Assembly: GCA_035550655.1 (NCBI GenBank)
Contig: DASZOU010000025.1
Coordinates: 1 to 64,000, forward strand
DNA: 64,000 nt
Origin: DASZTV01 sp035550655
GTDB lineage: Bacteria > Actinomycetota > Actinomycetes > JAFAQI01
Direction of reading: 5' to 3'
Positions within the stretch are counted from its first letter, which is position 1, and each line of letters opens with the position of its first letter. The notes under the pieces were generated by a model. The model worked only from the letters and a program-made list of their open reading frames with translations, searched no databases and was not told the origin of the DNA. Both the position numbers and the translations under genes were made by a program. Below, one piece after another: positions 56,614 to 64,000 of this stretch.

Positions 56614-57516
56614 TCAGGCCTTTACGGCGAGCACCTGCATGCGGTCGTGGAAGTCCGGCGCGACCAGGCGATCGGCCATCCCGACCGCCTTCGTCAGCCG
56701 TACGGCGGTCCGGGCAAGTGCCGGCGAGTAGCCGCCGAGCCGGTCGGCGTAGTACGCCGCTGTGAACACCTTGGGGTGGCTGTCGATCGTGACGACTCGC
56801 AAGCCGTGCCGAGCCAGGAGCTGCCGCATCGAGTCGGGGGTGAAGTACTGCACATGCATCGGCAGGATCGACCACCAGCGGCTGCCCATCATCCTGGCCA
56901 ACCGCCCGCCGGCGTCCGGGGTCGTCAGGTACACCGCTCCGCCCGGCTCGAGCATCGTCGCAATTGCCGCGATGGCGCCCGACACGTCGAGCAGGTGCTC
57001 GATCACGTCGCACATCACCACGCACCGCATGCTGCCCGGCTCGACGCCCGAGCCCGCGAGATCACCTACTCGCACGTCCAAGCCGCGTTCCTGGGCCCGC
57101 TCGACGGCCCACGTGGACGGTTCCACCCCGCTCGCCTGCCAGCCGCGTTCGGCTGCTGCCGCGACGAACGACCCGGTCCAGCAGCCGATGTCGACGAGCC
57201 GGCCGGGAGCGACGACCGCCTCGATCCGCGCAAGCGCGCGGCGGGCGGTCTCGATCTGGCCGGCTTCCTCATCCAGCGAGACCGGGTCGGCGGCGTCACC
57301 GTAGGCGGCGGCGAGCGCCTCGTCGGTGGGTGTCTCTGCCAGCGAGGCGTGGCCGCATGACAGGCAGCGCAGCACGGACCCGACGGTCTCGCCGTACCGG
57401 TCGGCGCTCGGCCGGAACGCGTGCGGGTCGACGCCGTTCTCGGTGCCCTCGCCGGCGACGCGCCACAGCGGCCGCGAGTCGGCGCTCTCACAGACCGGGC
57501 AGCGCCACTCGCTCAT
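56614..57516 (-). CDS. SAM methyltransferase with N-terminal zinc ribbon
   Basis: A 300 aa protein. The N-terminus has a likely zinc ribbon with CPVC at residues 6-9 and CLSCGH near residue 50. The methyltransferase core follows: LVDIGCWTGSFVAAAAERG (motif I), SGVEPSTWAVERAQERG, and MCDVIEHLLDVSGAI (motif IV). LLEPGG-type MLEPGGAVYLTTPD continues the fold. It is of the Methyltransf_23 type common in glycan gene clusters. The ATG at 57516 overlaps the FAD enzyme stop (ATGA), so the two are co-translated. The substrate is probably a sugar nucleotide or lipid-linked sugar. Confidence 0.83.
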   Translation of the reverse strand: MSEWRCPVCESADSRPLWRVAGEGTENGVDPHAFRPSADRYGETVGSVLRCLSCGHASLAETPTDEALAAAYGDAADPVSLDEEAGQIETARRALARIEAVVAPGRLVDIGCWTGSFVAAAAERGWQASGVEPSTWAVERAQERGLDVRVGDLAGSGVEPGSMRCVVMCDVIEHLLDVSGAIAAIATMLEPGGAVYLTTPDAGGRLARMMGSRWWSILPMHVQYFTPDSMRQLLARHGLRVVTIDSHPKVFTAAYYADRLGGYSPALARTAVRLTKAVGMADRLVAPDFHDRMQVLAVKA

Positions 57517-58820
57517 GCCGGGGACCGCTGATCGGCGCTGATCGCGGCGGCGGCCTCGGTGCCGAGCCGGATCCCTTCGCTCATGCCCCGGTCGGCCGGG
57601 TAGATCTGCGCGGTGGTGGCGACGTAGAGCCCGGCGACCGGCGCCCGGAGGTCGGGGATCCGGTCGCGGTACCCGAGGGTGACGAGCGGCGCGGCATACG
57701 GCGTCTTGAACGGGTGGACCGCCTGCACGCTCGACCGGTCGAAGCGCGGGTAGGCGGCGGCGAGGTTGTCGAGCCAGGTGTCGGTGAGGGCGGCGGCGTC
57801 GGTGGCGGCGATGTCCGCTTCCGCGGCGGTGAAGTAGCGGCCGAGGTAGGTGACGTGGCGGCCGCCGTAGTCGGCGGCGGGGACGAGGTTCGTCTGCTCG
57901 ATGATCGCGCCCATCCCGACGGCTGGGTCGCACACGTTGGTCCAGTAGACGTCGGTGATCGGCCGGTCGGTCTCGATCACCGAGCACACCACCCCCATGC
58001 CCTGCGCACCTGCCCACTTCGGGTCGCTGTGCTCGGGTGGGACGAGCCGGGTGATGCCCGGCAGCGCGCCGGTGTAGAGCACGGTGTCGGTCTCGACGTC
58101 CCCGCCGTCGCCGGTCACGCCGACGACTCGGCCGTCAGCGACCTCGACCGCGCCGGCGCGGCTGCTGGTCCGGATCTCGACGCCCAGCTGCTCGAGCCGG
58201 GCGGCGAGCCCGTCGAAGAGCTGGCGGAAGCCGCCGCGGAGGTAGCCGAGCTTCTCGCCGCTTCCCTTGCGCGCGCCGCGACGTTGCTCGAACCGGCCCC
58301 ACATCCAGGCGGCCGGCACCTCGGGTGCGGCCGCACCGAACTTCGCGCGCAGCAGCGGGTCCCACAGCTCGCGTACGGCGGCCGGTCCGGTTGCGTTGGT
58401 CAGCCACTCCCGCGCGGGGACGGAGTCGAGGCTCTCCCAGTCCTTCCAGCGCTGCAGCCGCAGCCCGCCGATGCCCATGCGCAGCCGCTCGGGCAGCGTC
58501 ATCGGCCCGAACCGCAGGATGTCGAGCGGGGTCGTGAACGGCCACAGCCGGCCGCCGGTGAGCACGCCCATGCTGCTGGGCAGCCACTGGAGCTTCGGGG
58601 TCAAGCCGAGCTCGTCGATCAGCGCTCGGATGTGCGACTCGTGCGGGAAGATGTGGTGGTAGAAGCACTCGAGCGGGGTGCCGCCGATCTCGAAGGAGAC
58701 GACGAGCCCGCCGAGCCGCTCGCCCGCTTCGAACACCACGACCTCGCGGCCGGCTTCGGCAAGGCGCAGCGCTGCGGCGGCGCCGGCGATCCCGCCACCG
58801 ACGATGGCGACCGGCTTCAC
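57513..58820 (-). CDS. FAD-dependent oxidoreductase (amine-oxidase / protoporphyrinogen-oxidase-like fold)
   Basis: A 435 aa flavoprotein. The dinucleotide loop is AIVGGGIAGAAAALRLAEAG at residues 5-24, with FEAGERLGGLVVSFE next and ATTAQIYPADRGMSEGIRLG as the C-terminal FAD motif. TPLECFYHHIFPHESHIR is a family-specific region. Related genes occur beside glycosyltransferases in polysaccharide loci, but the reaction is not known to me. It might act on polyprenyl or sugar intermediates. The start lies 7 nt after the GT2 stop; the ATGA overlap at its end joins it to the zinc-ribbon methyltransferase. Confidence 0.8.
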   Translation of the reverse strand: MKPVAIVGGGIAGAAAALRLAEAGREVVVFEAGERLGGLVVSFEIGGTPLECFYHHIFPHESHIRALIDELGLTPKLQWLPSSMGVLTGGRLWPFTTPLDILRFGPMTLPERLRMGIGGLRLQRWKDWESLDSVPAREWLTNATGPAAVRELWDPLLRAKFGAAAPEVPAAWMWGRFEQRRGARKGSGEKLGYLRGGFRQLFDGLAARLEQLGVEIRTSSRAGAVEVADGRVVGVTGDGGDVETDTVLYTGALPGITRLVPPEHSDPKWAGAQGMGVVCSVIETDRPITDVYWTNVCDPAVGMGAIIEQTNLVPAADYGGRHVTYLGRYFTAAEADIAATDAAALTDTWLDNLAAAYPRFDRSSVQAVHPFKTPYAAPLVTLGYRDRIPDLRAPVAGLYVATTAQIYPADRGMSEGIRLGTEAAAAISADQRSPA

Positions 58821-58827
58821 CGCGGCG

Positions 58828-59619
58828 TCACGCCCCGCTAGTCGGAGGGATGGAGTGCGAGTCGCGGGTGCCGGCCGGAAGGTGCCGAAGCTCGACCGTC
58901 GACAGGTAGTCGTGCATCCGGCGCAGCTCGGAGAAGGCTCGGATGATCACCTTCAGGCTCGCGCCCTGCGGCTTGCCCGCCGTGCGGGGGTAGTGGTTGA
59001 CGCCAACCTCGACGACGCGGTACCCGGACCGGCCGAGCTTCACCATCAGCTCGGTGTTGACCATCGCACCGACGCTGTTGAGCTCCAGTCCGTCGAAGAC
59101 CTCGCGGCGGAACAGCTTGAACGCGCAGTCGATGTCGCGGACCGGCACGTAGAACAGCGCACGTACCAGGTAGTTCCACGCCTTGGCGTTGAGCCGCCGG
59201 AACAGCGGGTCGCGACGCTTGATGCGATACCCGGCGACGACGTCGACGCTTCGGATCAGGTCGATGAACACCGCGAGCTCGTCGAGGTCGAACTGGTTGT
59301 CGGAGTCGGTGAAGAAGACGAGATCCATCGTGGCGGCGAGGAAGCCGCTCTTCAGCGCACCGCCGTATCCCTGGTTCACCGGGTGGCGCACGAGCTTCAC
59401 CTTCGGGTTGCTCGCGCCGAGCTTCTCCACGATCGCGGCGGTCGAGTCCGACGAGCCGTCATCCACCACGATGACCTCGTAATCGGTGCAGTGCCGCGAC
59501 GCCACCTCGACCGAGTGGTTGACCGCCGATTCGATGTTGGCTTCCTCGTTGTACGCCGGAAGCACGATCGACAGCCGTCGTTCTGGGCTGTCGGTCGTCG
59601 TACCTGTGGCGTCCGGCAA
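58828..59619 (-). CDS. GT2 polyprenyl-phosphate glycosyltransferase (DPM1-like)
   Basis: A 263 aa GT2 enzyme. SIVLPAYNEEANIESAVNH, VIVVDDGSSDSTAAIVE, NQGYGGALKSGFLAA and FFTDSDNQFDLDEL match dolichyl-phosphate mannose synthase-like enzymes. RDIDCAFKLFRREVFDGL is also typical. It would make a polyprenyl-phosphate-linked sugar used by a membrane GT-C enzyme, and a GT-C-like gene starts divergently at 59760. The start codon is TTG at 59619 with no clear ribosome binding site; no better start exists before the first strand. Confidence 0.88.
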   Translation of the reverse strand: MPDATGTTTDSPERRLSIVLPAYNEEANIESAVNHSVEVASRHCTDYEVIVVDDGSSDSTAAIVEKLGASNPKVKLVRHPVNQGYGGALKSGFLAATMDLVFFTDSDNQFDLDELAVFIDLIRSVDVVAGYRIKRRDPLFRRLNAKAWNYLVRALFYVPVRDIDCAFKLFRREVFDGLELNSVGAMVNTELMVKLGRSGYRVVEVGVNHYPRTAGKPQGASLKVIIRAFSELRRMHDYLSTVELRHLPAGTRDSHSIPPTSGA

Positions 59620-59759
59620 CGCGGCCCCGCAATCGACACTCGAGGATGAGCTGGCTCCGCAGGCCAGTGGAGCCGATGTTATGCCGCCGGTGATACTCAG
59701 CGCCGGTCTGACCGCTTATGGTCGGTGCGGTCCGTCGGGGAACCTGGGGGCAGTGAGCG

Positions 59760-61781
59760 ATGAACCTCGGCCAGTACGCCGTCGGCGTCGGCACGACGCT
59801 GGTCGTGCTGTTGTGCGCAGCCGCGGTCGGAGTCGCCGGGCGCCGGGCGCTCGTCCCTCGTTGGTCGGGTGCGCCCGCCGCACTGGCTGCGGTCGTCGTT
59901 GGCTACTCGTTCCTCGTCGTCGAGGGCGAGCTGCTCGGCACGTTCGGTCTGTTCAGCCGCTGGCCGATCGTCATCGCCTCGGTCGTGATCGCGGCCGGCG
60001 TCGGGTTCGTCGGCCTGCGTCGAGGCCCGGTCCCGGCGACCGAAGCGACCCCGGCAGACCCGGTAGCGCCGTCGGGATCACCCGGCTGGATCGCATCCGT
60101 GACGGCGAGCGCATGCGCCGCGCTGCTGCTCGCTCAGGGACTGGTTGCCGCGCGCGCCACGGCCCGGACCGGCAACCTGTTCATCGACGCGCTGGAGTAC
60201 CACCTCACCTGGGCGGCCCACTTCGCGACGACGCATCACACCGGCAGCATCTTCCAGATCGCACCGGCGTCGCCGGTGTCGTACTACCCGTTGAACAGCG
60301 AGCTGCTGCACGGCATGGGCATTGCGCTGTTCCATCGCGACTCGCTCTCGCTGCTGCTCGCGCTGGCCGACATCGCGATCGCGTTGCTGGCGGCGTGGTG
60401 TGTCGGATCGGCGTTCGGCATGGGCCCGGTAGCGCTGTGCGCCGTCAGTCCGGTCCTCGCGTTGCTGGGCACGTTCGACGCGAGTGCGATCAACGACTGG
60501 GCGGCCATCTGGCCGTTGATCGCGATGTTCGCCTTCGTCGTGCACTTCCGCAACGAGGGCGACGAAGCGCCGCCGGGACTGCCGTTCCTCACCGGCCTCG
60601 CCGCCGGCCTCGCCCTGGGCGCGAAGGTCAGCCTGCTGGCGCCGGCCGGCGCGCTGCTCATCGGCTTCCTCGTTCTGGTGCCCAGCGGCCGCCGGCTGCG
60701 CGCGACCGTGCACGCCGTGGCAGGCACCGCCCTCACTGCGGTCTATTGGTATGCGCGGGACATCGTTGCAGTGGGCTCCCCGCTGCCGAGCCAGCACATT
60801 CCGGGGTTGAGCAAGGTCCCGACAACGTTCGATCAGTACGGCTTCTCGGTCGCCCACTACCTCGGGACCTTCTCCGTCATCCGCCACTTCTTCCGGCCGG
60901 GCCTCGAGTTCTTCTTCGGCAAGGCCTGGATCGCGCTGCTGCTTCTTGCGGCGATCGGGGTGATCGTCGGAGTGGTCCTCGGTCCAGGAACGCTGCGGAT
61001 GGCGGGGATCGTCGCGGTGGTGGCCACGATCGCGTATCTGGTGACGCCGACCGGCGCTTACGGCCCGGCCGGTCACCCCTACCTCTTCGGCTACAACCTG
61101 CGGTACGCGTTGCCGGCGGTCGTGTTGGGGCTGCTCGTGCTTGCGCTGTCGAAGACGGCACGGCAGTGGCCCGGACCGACAGCGCTCGTGTTCTTGGCTT
61201 GTCTTGTCGTCACCCTGGTCGGTCCCCGGATGTGGGCGATGGGACACGGCACGACGATCGCCGCGGTCGTGCTCGCCTTCGTCGTCGTTGCCGTCGTGCG
61301 GCTTCCGGTCCTGCGCCACCATGCGCCGGCGGCCGTCGCCGTCGTGGTTGCCGTTGCGGTCGTGGCCGGCTACCCGTTGAACCACCGCTACCTGCGTGAC
61401 CGGTACCACACGACGGCCTCAGCCAAGGAGGCGTTGTACGCCTCGTTGCAGAGCCAGACCGGTAAGCGGATCGGTGTGGTCGGGTCGCCCGTGCTCTACC
61501 CCTTCCTCGGGCCGACGTACGCGAACACAGTGACCTACATCGCGAAGCCTGGTCCGCACCACGCATTCCTCGACTACACCGCATGCGGCGAGTGGCGTGC
61601 CGCTGTCGCAGCCGGAAACTACGCGTACGTCGTCGTTGAGCTCTCCTCCGGCAATCCGCCGCCGCCCGCGCTGCAGTGGACCCGTACGGATCCCGCCGCG
61701 ACCGAAGTGGTCGCGAACGCGGCCGGGTCGGTCTTCATCATCCGGCCGGGCTTCGGCACCGCCACGTGTCCGGCCACCTGA
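59760..61781 (+). CDS. GT-C-like polytopic membrane protein
   Basis: A 673 aa protein with about ten to twelve helices in the first 540 residues and an extracytoplasmic C-terminal domain. DALEYHLTWAAHFATTHHT near residue 145 resembles the acidic first loop of GT-C enzymes such as ArnT or GT39, where Asp or Glu is catalytic. YNLRYALPAVVLGLLVLAL resembles the R-Y-x-x-P motif seen later in these proteins. It could transfer a sugar from a polyprenyl phosphate made by the divergent DPM1-like enzyme. GGGGG lies about 10 nt before the ATG, and TATGGT at 59717 may be the -10. Confidence 0.7.
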   Translation: MNLGQYAVGVGTTLVVLLCAAAVGVAGRRALVPRWSGAPAALAAVVVGYSFLVVEGELLGTFGLFSRWPIVIASVVIAAGVGFVGLRRGPVPATEATPADPVAPSGSPGWIASVTASACAALLLAQGLVAARATARTGNLFIDALEYHLTWAAHFATTHHTGSIFQIAPASPVSYYPLNSELLHGMGIALFHRDSLSLLLALADIAIALLAAWCVGSAFGMGPVALCAVSPVLALLGTFDASAINDWAAIWPLIAMFAFVVHFRNEGDEAPPGLPFLTGLAAGLALGAKVSLLAPAGALLIGFLVLVPSGRRLRATVHAVAGTALTAVYWYARDIVAVGSPLPSQHIPGLSKVPTTFDQYGFSVAHYLGTFSVIRHFFRPGLEFFFGKAWIALLLLAAIGVIVGVVLGPGTLRMAGIVAVVATIAYLVTPTGAYGPAGHPYLFGYNLRYALPAVVLGLLVLALSKTARQWPGPTALVFLACLVVTLVGPRMWAMGHGTTIAAVVLAFVVVAVVRLPVLRHHAPAAVAVVVAVAVVAGYPLNHRYLRDRYHTTASAKEALYASLQSQTGKRIGVVGSPVLYPFLGPTYANTVTYIAKPGPHHAFLDYTACGEWRAAVAAGNYAYVVVELSSGNPPPPALQWTRTDPAATEVVANAAGSVFIIRPGFGTATCPAT

Positions 61782-61795
61782 CCGAGAACTGCTCG

Positions 61796-61801
61796 TAGGC
61801 T
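61796..61801 (+). promoter_or_regulatory. Candidate -10 box TAGGCT upstream of ygfZ
   Basis: TAGGCT ends exactly 6 nt before the GTG at 61808, and there is no Shine-Dalgarno sequence. It shows that the pattern extends to a housekeeping gene outside the glycan locus. Confidence 0.5.
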
Positions 61802-61807
61802 GGTGAT

Positions 61808-62719
61808 GTGACGAGTCCGTTGCTTGCGCGGCCCGGTGCGGTCGCGGGTGTCGGAATCGACGCCGGTGTTGCCGCGCACTACGGCGACCCGTTTCGCGAG
61901 CAGCGCGTCATGTTCGAAACCGGCGCCCTCGTCGATCGGTCCCACCGCGGAGTGGTTCGGATCTCGGGCGCCGATCGGCTGACCTGGCTGCACTCGCTGA
62001 CATCACAGCACCTCGAGGCGTTGCCCGCCGGCGAGGTCCGCGAGGCGCTGATCCTCTCGCCGCACGGTCACGTCGAGCATCACCTGGTCGTGGTGGACGA
62101 CGGCACGGCGACCTGGCTCACCGTCGAGCCAGATACCTCGCACTCGCTTGTCGGCTACCTGGACTCGATGCGGTTCATGCTGCGCGTCGAGGTCGAGGAC
62201 CTTTCCGCGTCGTACGGCGTCCTGTCGGAGGTTGCCGGTGACGTCGTCCGTGACGACATCGTCACGATCGACGAGCTCGTTGCCCGCGTCGACGCCGGGT
62301 CGTTGCCGCTCGTGGGTCACGACGCGTGGGAGGCACACCGGGTCGCGCGGCGAGTGCCGCGGCTCGGCTTCGAGACCGACCATCGCACGATCCCGCACGA
62401 GGTCGGCTGGATTGGTGTCGCCGTGCACCTCGACAAGGGCTGCTACCGCGGCCAGGAGACCGTTGCGCGCGTGCACAACCTCGGCCGGCCCCCGCGCCGC
62501 CTCGTGTTCGGGCATCTCGACGGAACGGTCGACGAGCTGCCCCCTGCACACACGGCAGTGAGCCTCGACGACCGTGACATCGGCTTCCTCGGCACCGCGG
62601 TACACCATGCGGAGCTCGGACCGATCGCGCTGGCGGTCGTCAAACGTGCGACGCCGGATGACGCGCCGCTTTCGACCGCGGGCATGGCAATGAAGATCGA
62701 GCGCGTCGTCGACGCCTGA
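61808..62719 (+). CDS. ygfZ: Folate-binding Fe-S maintenance protein YgfZ
   Basis: A 303 aa member of the GcvT-like family that helps repair or assemble certain iron-sulfur enzymes with tetrahydrofolate. The diagnostic K-G-C-Y-x-G-Q-E motif is present as DKGCYRGQETVARVHNLG near residue 214, with the conserved Cys. The N-terminal part has DRLTWLHSLTSQHLEAL and LSPHGHVEHHLVVVDDG, also typical. It acts in the cytoplasm. It has no evident link to glycan synthesis and marks the right boundary of the locus. The GTG start looks leaderless. Confidence 0.94.
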   Translation: MTSPLLARPGAVAGVGIDAGVAAHYGDPFREQRVMFETGALVDRSHRGVVRISGADRLTWLHSLTSQHLEALPAGEVREALILSPHGHVEHHLVVVDDGTATWLTVEPDTSHSLVGYLDSMRFMLRVEVEDLSASYGVLSEVAGDVVRDDIVTIDELVARVDAGSLPLVGHDAWEAHRVARRVPRLGFETDHRTIPHEVGWIGVAVHLDKGCYRGQETVARVHNLGRPPRRLVFGHLDGTVDELPPAHTAVSLDDRDIGFLGTAVHHAELGPIALAVVKRATPDDAPLSTAGMAMKIERVVDA

Positions 62720-62731
62720 GGCCGCCGGGGG

Positions 62732-64000
62732 TTACAGGCCGAACAGGCCGATCTTCTTCTTCGCCTTCTTGTCGGCGCCTTGCGCCGGGCGAGGAGCGCG
62801 TGACGGGGGCGTGGCGGCGCTCAGCGACGGCCGCTCGTCGTCGAGGCCGAGGGAGGACAACTCCCGCAGCAGAGCAGCGGTGTCGGCATCGGAGTCGGCG
62901 AAGCCGCCGCGACCCGAGACCGGCTCTGGTTCCGGCTCCGGCTCCGGCTCCGGCTCAGCAGCAGCCGCGGGCGCCTCGGGAACCGGGACGACCTCGGGCT
63001 CGGCGGTGTGGTGAAGCTCGACCAGCATCGCGGTGGCCGCCGCGGTCTCGGCCGAGCGCTGCGACTGTGCGATGGCCTCCTGTAGGGCGAGCCGCTCGGC
63101 TTCCTCGGCCGCGACCTTGGCCGCTGCCGCCTCGGCTGCCTCCTGCGCGAGCCGTGCGGCCTCCGCGCGGGCGTCGGCTTCGGCTTGCGCCGTGGTGAGG
63201 GCGGCTCGCGCCTCGGCTTCCTGCGCGACGCGGGCGGCGTCGGCTTCCGCGGCCTGGCGCTGGGCCTCTTCTTGAGCGAGCCGGTCGGCCTCTTCCTTGG
63301 CGCGCCGCTCCGCTTCCGCCTGCTCCTCGGCCGCGGCTTGCTCGGCCGCGACACGAGCGGCTTCCTCGGCGGCTTCGCGGGCGGCGGTCTCGGCGGCCAG
63401 CTGCTCGGTCGCGACGCGAGCGGCCTCTTCCGCGGCTTCGCGGGCGGCGGTCTCGGCGGCGAGCTGCTCGGCGGCAACCCGTGCGGCCTCTTCGGCGGCG
63501 GCGCGCTCGGCCGCCAGCCGGGCGGCTTCCTCGGCGGCGCGCTTCGCGGCCTCCTCGGCGGCTGCCTGGTCCGCGGCGACCCGGGCGGCTTCCTCGGCCG
63601 CCCGCTGCGCCGCTTCGCGCTGCGCTTGCTCGGCCGCCAACGCGAGGCGATCGCGTTCGGCCTCCTCCGCGGCGCGTTGTTCGGCGGCTAGCCGCTCCGC
63701 GTCGCGCCTTGCCGCTTCGGCTTTCTGCGCTTGCGCCTCGCGCGCGGCTTGTTCGAGCTGGATCCGGGCGGCCTGCTCCGCGACCTCGCGGGCGAACCGC
63801 TCGGCTGCCTCCCGCGCCGCGCCCTCGGCGGCGTGCCGGGCTGCCTCTTCGGCCTCGCGGGCGGCCACTCGAGCTCGCTCCGCCTCGAGGTCGACCAGCC
63901 GCGGCGGTGCCTCTGTTACCGGCTCATCGAGCCGGCGGTCCGGGCGGAGTGACTCGACGGCGGCTTGCGCGTCGGCGAGCTCCGCGGCGGCGGCCGCGCG
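62732..64000 (-). CDS. Partial Ala/Glu-rich coiled-coil protein (N-terminus beyond window)
   Basis: At least 422 codons are open from the window edge to a stop at 62732, so the gene is truncated at its N-terminus. A long region of repeats such as AAEEAARVAAEQLAAETAAR is predicted to form an extended helix or coiled coil. A PE-rich stretch (EPEPEPEPEPEP) and an acidic segment (LLRELSSLGLDDERPSL) follow. The C-terminus is basic and ends KKAKKKIGLFGL. Function is unknown; similar low-complexity proteins act as scaffolds. DNA in the helix is repetitive, and an internal GTG at 63868 is not needed as a start because the frame continues upstream. Confidence 0.7.
   Translation of the reverse strand, partial: RAAAAAELADAQAAVESLRPDRRLDEPVTEAPPRLVDLEAERARVAAREAEEAARHAAEGAAREAAERFAREVAEQAARIQLEQAAREAQAQKAEAARRDAERLAAEQRAAEEAERDRLALAAEQAQREAAQRAAEEAARVAADQAAAEEAAKRAAEEAARLAAERAAAEEAARVAAEQLAAETAAREAAEEAARVATEQLAAETAAREAAEEAARVAAEQAAAEEQAEAERRAKEEADRLAQEEAQRQAAEADAARVAQEAEARAALTTAQAEADARAEAARLAQEAAEAAAAKVAAEEAERLALQEAIAQSQRSAETAAATAMLVELHHTAEPEVVPVPEAPAAAAEPEPEPEPEPEPVSGRGGFADSDADTAALLRELSSLGLDDERPSLSAATPPSRAPRPAQGADKKAKKKIGLFGL

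Noticed and set aside
59486..61399. Very long alternative frames across the GT-C-like gene on both strands
   Set aside because: The products are Arg-rich without conserved strands, while the frame 59760-61781 gives clear membrane helices.

Overview
The window is high-GC DNA, roughly 60 to 75 percent by eye. It has many GTG and TTG starts and actinobacterial families (DUF4012, NlpC/P60 with peptidoglycan-binding repeats, Wzz plus BY-kinase proteins). This points to an actinomycete; I cannot name the genus. Apart from its two ends, the window is one large cell-surface polysaccharide locus. The genes lie in short operons that switch strand often.

Layout. A partial IS110-like transposase at the left edge is followed by an EAL phosphodiesterase, an NlpC/P60 wall hydrolase and several secreted proteins (IPT repeats, Asp-box propeller, a PPTT-linker protein) to about 8 kb. 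From 8 to 12 kb lie a DUF4012 protein and a Wzc-like kinase. From 12 to 20.7 kb is a visibly lower-GC cassette: two sulfotransferases, GT2 and GT4 glycosyltransferases, a Wzy-like polymerase, a Wzx-like flippase and a nucleotide-sugar epimerase. From 20.7 to 28.3 kb come a sedolisin-like protease, a full-length initiating sugar transferase, a hexapeptide acetyltransferase, a secreted glycosidase-like protein and a methyltransferase. From 28.3 to 35.2 kb are gmd, rfbD, a methyltransferase, rfbB, a GT4 and the Wzm/Wzt exporter. From 35.3 to 45.7 kb are more glycosyltransferases, a sulfotransferase fused to an NTF2-like domain, an SGNH-like protein, a second acetyltransferase, a TagB-like transferase, a second initiating transferase and a fourth sulfotransferase. 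From 45.7 to 55.1 kb are a GT4, rfbC, rfbA, more glycosyltransferases, a second kinase and a second Wzy/ligase. From 55.1 to 61.8 kb are methyltransferases, an FAD enzyme, a polyprenyl-phosphate glycosyltransferase and a GT-C-like membrane protein. YgfZ and a partial coiled-coil protein mark a return to other functions.

How it fits together. The genes can make dTDP-L-rhamnose (complete RmlABCD set, split over two operons) and a GDP-4-keto-6-deoxymannose-derived sugar. Two phosphoglycosyltransferases can start a lipid-linked glycan, and about a dozen glycosyltransferases can extend it. Methyl, acetyl, sulfate and possibly phosphodiester groups can then be added. Both a Wzx/Wzy/Wzc route and an ABC-transporter route are encoded. 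Four sulfotransferase-like genes make a sulfated, polyanionic surface glycan the main hypothesis. No PAPS-synthesis genes are visible in the window.

Regulation. A -10-like hexamer (usually TANNNT) ends exactly 6 nt before the start codon of eight genes, and 7 or 8 nt before four more. This fits widespread leaderless transcription. It also predicts a rare ATT start for the GT4 gene ending at 31999. The calls rest on reading motifs in the translations and sequence; no database searches were run.
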